Origin: Pelotomaculum sp. UBA3103
Lineage (GTDB): Bacteria; Bacillota; Desulfotomaculia; Desulfotomaculales; Pelotomaculaceae
Direction: 5' to 3'
Length of the DNA: 5,362 nucleotides
Assembly (NCBI GenBank): GCA_002365855.1
Contig: DFAP01000138.1
Coordinates: forward strand, 1 to 5,362
Within the stretch, counting starts at the first letter, position 1. Every line of letters starts with the position of its first letter. Position numbers and translations under genes: made by a program. Below are positions 1 through 5,359 of this stretch, piece by piece. Below the pieces are notes generated by a model. That model was given only the letters and a program-made list of their open reading frames with translations, was not told the origin of the DNA and made no database searches.

Positions 1-13
1 GCCTCCGACCCTA

Positions 14-60
14 CCCCCTGTGTCTTCCCTGTGACACATAAGAGCCGTCCCCCTGTGTCC
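14..60. repeat. Degenerate palindromic intergenic repeat (REP-like)
   Basis: The word CCCCCTGTGTC occurs twice, at 14-24 and 49-59. Between the copies lies GTGACACA (31-38), whose GACACA (33-38) is the reverse complement of TGTGTC at both 19-24 and 54-59. It can therefore form either of two hairpins: 19-24 with 33-38 (8-base loop), or 33-38 with 54-59 (15-base loop). From memory, palindromes of the form GTGACAC...CCGTCCCCCTGTGTC are scattered between genes in Desulfotomaculum/Pelotomaculum-type genomes and are sometimes linked to REP-associated (Y1/RAYT) transposases. That link is recalled, not tested. The left half (1-18) may be a decayed further copy. No transposase is present in the window. 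Confidence 0.5.
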
Positions 61-69
61 CTTTTTATG

Positions 70-102
70 CCTGCCTTGAAGTTTGCTTACAGGCAGGTTT
101 TT
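70..102 (+). terminator. Intrinsic terminator of the gene upstream of the window
   Basis: A 6-bp GC-rich stem CCTGCC (70-75) / GGCAGG (92-97) is followed at once by five T residues (98-102). The loop can add pairs: T76-A91, and an inner GAAG...CTT helix around 79-88. The geometry is that of a rho-independent terminator on the + strand. No gene for it to close is visible, so the gene must end before position 1, with the repeat at 14-60 in its 3' untranslated stretch. It isolates the radical SAM operon from upstream transcription. Confidence 0.8.
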
Positions 103-134
103 CGATCCTCTCGTAGAATAATCTAATAAAGGAA

Positions 135-163
135 TGTTTTTCCGGAATATTTTGGGTTATACT
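135..163 (+). promoter_or_regulatory. Weak candidate promoter for the radical SAM operon
   Basis: TATACT at 158-163 resembles a -10 box and lies between the upstream terminator and the start codon at 200, where a promoter is expected. At 17-bp spacing the -35 position (135-140) reads TGTTTT, a poor match to TTGACA, and there is no TG extension. Transcription would start near 170 and leave a leader of about 30 bases. The call rests mainly on position, and another site in 103-185 is equally possible. Confidence 0.3.
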
Positions 164-184
164 AGTAAGGGCCATTACCCTTTG

Positions 185-190
185 AAAGGA
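185..190 (+). promoter_or_regulatory. Ribosome binding site that decides the radical SAM start
   Basis: AAAGGA at 185-190 stands 9 bases before ATG 200. The upstream in-frame ATG at 134 has only AAAGG at 128-132, one base away, which is too close to serve it. This favours 200 as the start codon. Confidence 0.65.
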
Positions 191-199
191 CATGACCGG

Positions 200-2056
200 A
201 TGGATCTATTAGATCAAATTTTGCCCCAGGTAAGAAAGCCTGCCCGCTACGCGGGGGGTGAGTGGAATTCCGTGCGCAAGGAATGGAACAAGGTTGGTTT
301 GAAGCTGGCCTTTGCTTTTCCCGATGTCTACGAGGTCGGCATGTCTCATCTCGGACTTCAGATTCTATACGGGATAGTAAACAGCCGTCCGGACACCTTG
401 ATGGAGAGGGTATTTGCCCCGTGGCCGGACATGGAGAAAAAAATGAGGGAGCATAGTCTTTCTCTTTTTACACTGGAATCGCGCCGTCCGGTACGGGACT
501 TTGATGTGCTGGCGTTTACCCTTCAATACGAGATGAGCTTTACCAACGTACTATATATGATGGATCTGGCCGGCATCCCCTTGAAATCTGACCAGAGGGA
601 CGAAGGATATCCCCTGGTAATAGCCGGGGGGCCTTGTGCCTTCAATCCTGAACCAATGGCCGAATTCATTGACCTGTTCGTGATTGGTGAGGGCGAGGAA
701 GTCATACAGGATATGTTGGATGTCTTGCTGGAGGCTAAGAGGGGTAATATATCGAGGAAGAGTCTATTGAGCGATATGTCCAGGGTTCCCGGCGTTTATG
801 TGCCATCCCTGTATAAAGCTGATTATCGGGATGGTTTTTTTTCTGGTGTCAGCCCTCTAAATGAGGGTACTCCGGATAGAGTTATAAAAAGATTTGTCAG
901 GGATATTGACCTGGCGCCGTTTCCGACCAGGCCGGTGGTCCCTTCCACGGAAGCAGTGCACGATCGCATAATGATCGAAGTATTAAGGGGCTGTACGAGG
1001 GGTTGCCGCTTTTGCCAGGCGGGTATGATCTATCGGCCGGTGCGCGAAAAAACCCCCGGCACTATTATGCGTCAGGCTGAAGAACTGATAGGGAATACCG
1101 GTTATGATGAAATATCGCTTACCTCCCTGAGCACAAGTGATTATACCCCGGTGCGAGGGGTAATCAAGTCATTGATGGATAAACATGCAGAACGGGGAGT
1201 GGGTGTTTCCCTGCCATCCCTCCGGGTAGATCAATTTTCTGTAGACCTGGCCAAGGAAGTTCAGCGAGTGCGGCGCTCCAGTCTAACATTTGCTCCCGAG
1301 GCAGGATCGCAGCGTCTTAGGGATGTTATTAACAAGGGTGTCACGGAAGAAGACCTGCTGGAAACGACGGGGTCCGCTTTCCGCGAGGGATGGCAGGCAG
1401 TTAAACTTTATTTTATGATTGGTCTGCCCACAGAAACACCTGAAGATCTCGATGAGATTATCCGGTTGGCTAAAATGGTGCTTTCACTGGGCCGGAAGGC
1501 CGGCGTGCCGCGCGGCCGGCTCAGGGTAACAATAAGCGCTTCCTCATTTGTGCCCAAGGCTCATACTGCTTTTCAATGGGAGCCGCAGGTGGCGCAGGCG
1601 GCGCTGAAACAGAAGCAGTCGTACTTGTCTGAAAACCTGCGGGAGCGAGGGCTGGTTTTTAACTACCACGATGCCGGGTTAAGCTATATTGAAGCAGTAT
1701 TCGCCAGGGGCGACCGGCGGCTCGGCGAGGTTCTTGTAAAGGCTTATGAACTAGGTTGCAAGTTTGACGCCTGGTCGGAATACTTCCATCTGGAACGCTG
1801 GCTGGAGGCCTTCCGCAAAGCAGGTATTGACCCCGACGAATATGCCTACCGTAGATATGCCTACGATGAACCGCTGCCATGGGATCACATTGACTGCGGG
1901 GTTTCTAAACAATATCTGGCCCGTGAACACAAGCGGGCGCTGGCAGGTTTGACTACAGACGACTGCCGTGAGGGTTCTTGTCCCGGATGCGGGCTTTGCC
2001 CTGGTTTTGAGACTGAGCCCTTTTACGCAAGGAGTGAGCACATTGCCGAGGTATAG
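200..2056 (+). CDS. B12-binding-domain radical SAM protein, TIGR03960 family
   Basis: This is a 618-residue radical SAM enzyme of unknown reaction. Residues about 30-180 form a cobalamin-binding-like Rossmann domain: FPDVYEVGMSHLG at 40-52, AGGP at 142-145 followed by NPEP, and GEGEE at 163-167. The radical SAM core follows, with its [4Fe-4S] ligands in CTRGCRFC (Cys265, Cys269, Cys272). The C-terminus carries a second cysteine group, Cys589, 594, 597 and 600, which may hold another cluster or a metal. There is no signal peptide or membrane segment, so it is cytoplasmic. The start at 200 gives MDLLDQILPQVRKPARY, which resembles the usual family N-terminus. The in-frame ATG at 134 would add 22 unlike residues and has no properly spaced ribosome binding site. 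Its end overlaps the next gene by 14 bases; in this family the partner is often adjacent or fused. The canonical DxHxxG cobalamin motif is not evident, so B12 use is uncertain. The family assignment is from memory of its motifs. Confidence 0.9.
   Translation: MDLLDQILPQVRKPARYAGGEWNSVRKEWNKVGLKLAFAFPDVYEVGMSHLGLQILYGIVNSRPDTLMERVFAPWPDMEKKMREHSLSLFTLESRRPVRDFDVLAFTLQYEMSFTNVLYMMDLAGIPLKSDQRDEGYPLVIAGGPCAFNPEPMAEFIDLFVIGEGEEVIQDMLDVLLEAKRGNISRKSLLSDMSRVPGVYVPSLYKADYRDGFFSGVSPLNEGTPDRVIKRFVRDIDLAPFPTRPVVPSTEAVHDRIMIEVLRGCTRGCRFCQAGMIYRPVREKTPGTIMRQAEELIGNTGYDEISLTSLSTSDYTPVRGVIKSLMDKHAERGVGVSLPSLRVDQFSVDLAKEVQRVRRSSLTFAPEAGSQRLRDVINKGVTEEDLLETTGSAFREGWQAVKLYFMIGLPTETPEDLDEIIRLAKMVLSLGRKAGVPRGRLRVTISASSFVPKAHTAFQWEPQVAQAALKQKQSYLSENLRERGLVFNYHDAGLSYIEAVFARGDRRLGEVLVKAYELGCKFDAWSEYFHLERWLEAFRKAGIDPDEYAYRRYAYDEPLPWDHIDCGVSKQYLAREHKRALAGLTTDDCREGSCPGCGLCPGFETEPFYARSEHIAEV
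2029..2034 (+). promoter_or_regulatory. Ribosome binding site for the TTG start at 2043
   Basis: AAGGAG (2029-2034, continuing TGA) sits 8 bases before TTG 2043, inside the end of the radical SAM gene. It is one of the best Shine-Dalgarno matches in the window and supports TTG 2043 over ATG 2058, for which only GAGG at 2048-2051 is available. Confidence 0.7.
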
Positions 2057-2732
2057 GATGTTATATGCCAAGGAAGGGCCTTCCAGGTATATATCTCACC
2101 TGGACCTGCTTAGAGCTTTTGAGCGCTCGGCCAGGCGGGCGGGTTTGCCCCTTGCTTTTACCCAGGGATTTAACCCGCACCCAAAAGTGGCATTTGCCGC
2201 GCCACTGGGGGTAGGTACGGCCGGTGAAGCGGAATACGCCGATCTAGAGCTTGCTGCCGATGTCCCTGCGGGTGAGGTTCTTAGCGCGCTCTCGGGCGCC
2301 ATGCCGGAGGGCCTGCGCTTGATCGAGGTAAGGTCTGTGCCGGAGGCGCTGCAGTCTTTGATGGCCATGGTAGACCGGGCCACCTACCGTGTCGAGGGCA
2401 AACTTGCACACCAGGTCAGCATTGAAGAACTTGACAAAGCTATAACTACATTTTTGTCTGCCCGGGAAATACTGGTGAAGCGTCAGAGCAAGACCGGGGA
2501 AAAGCGGGTGCAGGATATCAAACCATTTATTTTTGCCATGTCGGGCAGGATAAATGGTGATATAATGTTGCTGGAAGCAGAATTGAAAACAGGTAGCAGA
2601 GGCAACGTCAGGATTGAAGAATTGCTCACAGCCTTTGAAGAGAGCAGCCGCCTGCCTGTGCAGGGGAGCTATACTTTTTGCCGGACAGGCTTATATTCAG
2701 TTTTGGATAACGAGAAAAGAACATTATGGTGA
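2043..2732 (+). CDS. TIGR03936 / DUF2344 radical SAM-linked protein
   Basis: This 229-residue cytoplasmic protein is of unknown biochemical role; the family is known for being encoded next to, or fused with, TIGR03960 radical SAM proteins. The conserved N-terminal half is clear: PRYRMLYAKEG at 2-12, SHLDLL at 18-23, an arginine-rich ERSARRAG stretch at 27-34, GFNPHPK at 42-48, PLGVG at 54-58 and an acidic EAEYAD patch at 62-67. The C-terminal half is more variable, with a basic segment near residues 145-160. I chose TTG 2043 because it has AAGGAG at the right distance and yields the usual MPRYR-like N-terminus; ATG 2058 would shorten the protein by five residues. The gene overlaps the radical SAM stop by 14 bases in another frame, implying translational coupling and probably a 1:1 partnership. 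A substrate-presenting or accessory role is inference. Confidence 0.88.
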   Translation: MPRYRMLYAKEGPSRYISHLDLLRAFERSARRAGLPLAFTQGFNPHPKVAFAAPLGVGTAGEAEYADLELAADVPAGEVLSALSGAMPEGLRLIEVRSVPEALQSLMAMVDRATYRVEGKLAHQVSIEELDKAITTFLSAREILVKRQSKTGEKRVQDIKPFIFAMSGRINGDIMLLEAELKTGSRGNVRIEELLTAFEESSRLPVQGSYTFCRTGLYSVLDNEKRTLW

Positions 2733-2751
2733 CGAATAATTTTTGTCATAT

Positions 2752-2758
2752 AGAGAGG
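2752..2758 (+). promoter_or_regulatory. Ribosome binding site of the RNase G gene
   Basis: AGAGAGG at 2752-2758 lies 9 bases before ATG 2768. The 35-base gap after the previous gene holds no visible promoter or terminator, so the ribonuclease gene probably shares the upstream transcript. Confidence 0.6.
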
Positions 2759-2767
2759 TAAGGTTTT

Positions 2768-4459
2768 ATGCTAAAGGAAATAGTTGTTAATGTAGGGGAA
2801 GAGGAAACCAGGGTCGCTTTATTGGAAGATACGGTCCCTGTTGAAATTTATATTGAAAGATCGGTAAATCAGCGCCTTGTAGGCAATATTTTTAAGGGAC
2901 GTGTTGAAAACGTTTTGCCTGGAATGCAGGCGGCCTTTGTAAATATCGGCTTGGAAAAAAACGCTTTTTTATACGTTGAAGATGCGCTGCCTGCCAGTAC
3001 GCCTGAGGGAAACGGGTTGTCCGGTTCAGTACTTGGCTCAAATATTTGCGATATATTAAAACAGGGACAGGAAATCATAGTGCAAATAGTCAAAGAGCCT
3101 ATTGGCACCAAGGGTCCTAGGGTTACCACGCATATCACCCTGCCTGGCCGCTATCTGGTACTGATGCCCACTGTGGATTATATCGGCATATCCCGGCGGA
3201 TCGATTCAGAGAAGGAACGGGAACGATTAAAGGACCTGGCTTCGAGGGTAAAACCGAATGGTATGGGGGTTATTGTCAGGACCGTGGCGGAAGGTGTGGA
3301 AGAGGAAGAAATGCGCCAGGACATTACGCTGCTGGTCAAATTGTGGCGTAAAATTCTGAGCAGGGCCGCACATGGTACGGTGCCCAACGTTGTTCACCGC
3401 GATCTTGAACTGGTACAGAGAATTTTACGTGATATTTTTACCGAGGATGTCGACCGCCTGATTCTTGACTCCCACTATGAATATGAAAAGGTTTTAGACC
3501 TGCTGGATATTGTGGATCCCCGTCTAAAGGTAAAAGTTTTTCTGGAGGAGAGGGAAAATCTTTTTGAAGAATACGGCATCGAGCAGGAAATAGAAAAGGC
3601 TCTAAAGCAAAAAGTCTGGTTGAAATGCGGCGGCTACCTGGTCATCGACCAGGCAGAGGCACTGACAATCGTGGATGTTAATACAGGAAAGTATGTCGGG
3701 ACCACCAACCTGGAAGACACTGTCCTCAAAACTAACCTGGATGCAGCAAAAGAATTAGCCCGTCAGCTTCGCCTGCGTAAAATCGGCGGGATAGTTATCG
3801 TTGATTTTATTGACATGACGCAAGAAGCCCATCGCAATGAGGTATTGCAGGTGCTGGAAGAAGAGATCAAGAAGGATAAAACAAAGACCAATGTTTTGGG
3901 GATTACTCAGCTCGGACTGGTAGAGATGACTCGTAAAAAAGTACGTCCAAGCCTGGCCGAGGTACTTCAAAAGCCTTGCCCCTATTGCGAGGGCAGGGGA
4001 AAGGTGATGTCAGAGGAAACGCTGGGTATTCATTTCAAGAACCAGATATACAATATGGCCCGGCAGACTTCCGCCCAGACTATACTGGTGGAGGCTCACC
4101 CGGTAGTTGCGGCAAGGCTAATCGGTAGTGGTGGTATCAGTCTGCGGGATCTGGAAAGCAAAACAGGCAAAAGCCTCTATATCCGGGGTTCGACTAACCA
4201 CCATATAGAGTGTGTGACCATTCGTCCTTTGCAGGACAATGAGGAAATCAAGGCCAATACCCTTCCAGTTAAGCCCGGTGAGGTGCTGGAGGTTAGAGTC
4301 GAAGAGCCTCATGTAACCAATTTTCACGATGGTATCGCCAGGGTTAACGGGTTTATCCTGGATATCGAGGGTGGCGGCGCCCTGGTGGGAGAAACCATTC
4401 CAGTGGAAGTTAGCAAGGTGTACCGTACTTACGCCAAGGCACGCCCAGTCAAAATCTAG
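2768..4459 (+). CDS. rng: RNase E/G family endoribonuclease with a TRAM-like C-terminal domain
   Basis: This single-strand-specific endoribonuclease, 563 residues long, belongs to the family that processes rRNA precursors and starts mRNA decay in the cytoplasm. An S1 RNA-binding domain spans about residues 37-127 (GNIFKGRVENVLPGMQAAFV at 39-58). The 5'-monophosphate sensor pocket motif is RTVAEG at 171-176. The catalytic Mg-binding aspartates are Asp303 (VDVNTG, with Asn305) and Asp346 (DFIDM). The zinc-link cysteines are Cys404 and Cys407 (CPYC). The last four numbers equal those of E. coli RNase E, so the core is collinear with it. The long disordered degradosome scaffold of RNase E is absent, which points to the RNase G form, but the protein exceeds E. 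coli RNase G (489 residues). The excess includes residues about 500-560, which read as a TRAM beta-barrel (DGIARVNGF at 521-529, GALVGE at 537-542). It is probably cotranscribed with the radical SAM pair. The gene could equally be called rne/rng; the symbol is by family. Confidence 0.95.
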   Translation: MLKEIVVNVGEEETRVALLEDTVPVEIYIERSVNQRLVGNIFKGRVENVLPGMQAAFVNIGLEKNAFLYVEDALPASTPEGNGLSGSVLGSNICDILKQGQEIIVQIVKEPIGTKGPRVTTHITLPGRYLVLMPTVDYIGISRRIDSEKERERLKDLASRVKPNGMGVIVRTVAEGVEEEEMRQDITLLVKLWRKILSRAAHGTVPNVVHRDLELVQRILRDIFTEDVDRLILDSHYEYEKVLDLLDIVDPRLKVKVFLEERENLFEEYGIEQEIEKALKQKVWLKCGGYLVIDQAEALTIVDVNTGKYVGTTNLEDTVLKTNLDAAKELARQLRLRKIGGIVIVDFIDMTQEAHRNEVLQVLEEEIKKDKTKTNVLGITQLGLVEMTRKKVRPSLAEVLQKPCPYCEGRGKVMSEETLGIHFKNQIYNMARQTSAQTILVEAHPVVAARLIGSGGISLRDLESKTGKSLYIRGSTNHHIECVTIRPLQDNEEIKANTLPVKPGEVLEVRVEEPHVTNFHDGIARVNGFILDIEGGGALVGETIPVEVSKVYRTYAKARPVKI

Positions 4460-4562
4460 CCCGTTAAAATGATACACTGTAAAGCGAGTTTAAATACTTA
4501 TAGAAGTGCTGTAAATACTGGCCAGTCTTGTTAATCCTGTCAAACTATAAGCTTAACCGATC
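4460..4562. other. Spacer between the RNase G gene and the rplU promoter
   Basis: I see no gene and no hairpin followed by a T run here, so the RNase G transcript has no visible terminator. Small sequence features are a perfect 10-bp palindrome ACTGGCCAGT at 4517-4526 and a direct repeat TAAATACT at 4491-4498 and 4512-4519. The segment is A+T-rich compared with the genes. Its function is unknown. Confidence 0.5.
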
Positions 4563-4590
4563 TTGACAAAACGGTTGTTTATGTTAAAAT
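4563..4590 (+). promoter_or_regulatory. Strong sigma-A type promoter of rplU-rpmA
   Basis: A perfect -35 box TTGACA (4563-4568) is followed by a 16-bp spacer and TAAAAT (4585-4590), one mismatch from TATAAT. TG at 4582-4583 stands one base before it, forming an extended -10. Transcription should begin near 4596-4599, giving an untranslated leader of about 115 bases before rplU. An inverted repeat AACCG (4555-4559) / CGGTT (4572-4576) brackets the -35 box. The match is the best promoter in the window and fits a highly expressed ribosomal protein operon. Confidence 0.85.
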
Positions 4591-4600
4591 ACTATATTGT

Positions 4601-4704
4601 AGGTGTTTACACCATTTCAGACACCGCTCGGGGAAGGTTATAAATAGGGTATTAATATAACACCCTTGCCTGTTTCCGGCGAGTCCCAAAATCTATGGGG
4701 GGTT
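4601..4704 (+). ncRNA. Probable L21 leader (ribosomal protein autoregulatory 5' UTR)
   Basis: In many Bacillota, rplU is preceded by a structured leader thought to bind L21 and repress the operon; position and length fit. By eye the RNA offers three elements. First, GGTGT (4602-4606) can pair with either of two ACACC copies, 4609-4613 or 4621-4625. Second, an imperfect long hairpin joins GG-AAGG-TTATA (4632-4642) to TATAA-[CAC]-CCTT-[G]-CC (4656-4670). Third, CCCA (4685-4688) can pair with TGGG (4696-4699), covering part of the Shine-Dalgarno GGGGGG (4697-4702). The third element suggests translational control. I have not compared it with the Rfam model, so the family name rests on context. 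Confidence 0.6.
4697..4702 (+). promoter_or_regulatory. Ribosome binding site of rplU
   Basis: Six G residues stand 9 bases before ATG 4712. The run is unusual for a Shine-Dalgarno and is complementary to CCC at 4685-4687, so it can be hidden in a small hairpin. Confidence 0.6.
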
Positions 4705-4711
4705 AAATACA

Positions 4712-5023
4712 ATGTACGCGATTATTGAGACGGGCGGGAAACAGTTCCGTGTTAAAGAGGGCGACACCATTTATATCGAAAAGCTGCCTGCCCAAGCCGG
4801 TGAAACGGTAGAAGTAAACAGGGTTTTGGCGGTGATTAAAGGCGGCGAACTCAAGGTAGGCAACCCGCTGATTGAAGGCGCCAGTGTTACTTTAAAAGTG
4901 GAGCGGCATGGTAAAGGCAAAAAGATTATTGTATTCAAGTACAAGGCCAAAAAGAATTACCGGCGCAAGCAGGGTCACCGTCAGCCTTTCACACAGGCCA
5001 CGGTAGAAAAAATACAGGCTTAA
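4712..5023 (+). CDS. rplU: 50S ribosomal protein L21
   Basis: This 103-residue protein has the standard length for bL21, a 23S rRNA-binding protein of the large subunit. The N-terminus [18 protein letters not shown] is characteristic, as is the basic C-terminal signature [20 protein letters not shown] (about residues 75-94). It is the first gene of the rplU-rpmA unit, behind its own strong promoter and a structured leader, so autogenous control by L21 is likely. The stop at 5021-5023 is 35 bases before the rpmA start. In most Bacillota the prp (ysxB) protease gene stands between rplU and rpmA, but here there is no room for it. Confidence 0.98.
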   Translation: MYAIIETGGKQFRVKEGDTIYIEKLPAQAGETVEVNRVLAVIKGGELKVGNPLIEGASVTLKVERHGKGKKIIVFKYKAKKNYRRKQGHRQPFTQATVEKIQA

Positions 5024-5044
5024 GCATATTTAAAAGCAAGTATG

Positions 5045-5052
5045 TGAGGTGA
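5045..5052 (+). promoter_or_regulatory. Ribosome binding site that decides the rpmA start
   Basis: TGAGGTGA at 5045-5052 is 6 bases before ATG 5059 but directly abuts ATG 5053. Normal spacing therefore selects 5059, two codons inside the longest reading frame. The last three bases of the site, TGA 5050-5052, are an in-frame stop, so the gene cannot begin further upstream. Confidence 0.85.
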
Positions 5053-5058
5053 ATGATT

Positions 5059-5325
5059 ATGGCACATAAGAAAGGTGTAGGTAGTTCCAGGAACGGACGC
5101 GACTCCCAACCAAAAATGCTGGGAGTAAAGAGAGCTGACGGCCAGGTTGTGCTGGCGGGCGGTATCCTGGTGCGGCAGCGCGGAACAAAAATCCATCCGG
5201 GCCGGAATGTAGGCAAAGGTGGAGATGATACTCTTTTTGCAAAGGTTGACGGCATAGTCACCTTTGAAAGAAAGGGACGGGATAAAAAAACGGTTAGCGT
5301 TATACCTCAAGAGGCAATAGTATAA
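5059..5325 (+). CDS. rpmA: 50S ribosomal protein L27, short N-terminus form
   Basis: This is bL27, 88 residues, whose N-terminal tail reaches the peptidyl transferase centre. The protein begins [16 protein letters not shown], and the family signature is [17 protein letters not shown] (about residues 34-50). The start at 5059 is fixed by the ribosome binding site and by the match to the E. coli-type N-terminus. Most Bacillota make L27 with an extra N-terminal peptide of about nine residues ending in LQFFA-type sequence, removed by the protease Prp (YsxB). Here an in-frame stop at 5050-5052 excludes any such extension, and no prp gene lies between rplU and rpmA. The two absences agree with each other. 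The gene is cotranscribed with rplU and is followed by a terminator. Confidence 0.98.
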   Translation: MAHKKGVGSSRNGRDSQPKMLGVKRADGQVVLAGGILVRQRGTKIHPGRNVGKGGDDTLFAKVDGIVTFERKGRDKKTVSVIPQEAIV

Positions 5326-5333
5326 AAAACAGG

Positions 5334-5359
5334 CGGTCCAGAAATGGACCGTTTTTTTT
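5334..5359 (+). terminator. Intrinsic terminator of the rplU-rpmA operon
   Basis: A perfect 7-bp stem CGGTCCA (5334-5340) / TGGACCG (5345-5351) closed by a GAAA tetraloop (GNRA type) is followed by eight T residues (5352-5359). It begins 8 bases after the rpmA stop. An A run at 5324-5329 precedes the stem, so some termination from the opposite strand is conceivable. The operon ends here, so a downstream gene such as obg, often next in this neighbourhood, would need its own promoter. Confidence 0.96.

Noticed and set aside
134..199. Extension of the radical SAM gene back to ATG 134
   Set aside because: The added 22 residues do not resemble the family N-terminus, and ATG 134 has no ribosome binding site at workable distance. 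ATG 200 has AAAGGA 9 bases before it.
1968..2042. Reading frame of the TIGR03936 gene open upstream to ATG 1968
   Set aside because: This would overlap the cysteine-coding end of the radical SAM gene by nearly 90 bases and add non-family residues; TTG 2043 has the strong AAGGAG.
1751..2071. Minus-strand open frame of 106 codons opposite the end of the radical SAM gene
   Set aside because: It mirrors a well-supported coding region, has no recognisable domain, and crosses the boundary of two real genes.
2730..2748. TGAC...GTCA inverted repeat with T run between the TIGR03936 gene and RNase G gene
   Set aside because: The stem is only 4 bp and the T run lies in the loop, so it is not a credible terminator.
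4118..4477. Minus-strand open frame of 119 codons opposite the end of the RNase G gene
   Set aside because: It is a shadow of conserved RNase G coding sequence and shows no family motifs.
4546..4551. TATAAG as a -10 box for an extra promoter upstream of rplU
   Set aside because: No acceptable -35 element lies 16-18 bases upstream, and a far better promoter follows at 4563-4590.
4601..4711. T-box or other metabolite riboswitch upstream of rplU
   Set aside because: There is no T-box GGGTGGNACCGCG-type sequence and no terminator hairpin with a T run; an L21 leader fits the context better.
5053..5058. rpmA start at ATG 5053
   Set aside because: The Shine-Dalgarno touches this codon, while ATG 5059 has normal spacing and gives the canonical MAHKK start.
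5020..5310. Minus-strand open frames opposite rpmA
   Set aside because: They overlap the highly conserved L27 gene and show no recognisable motifs.
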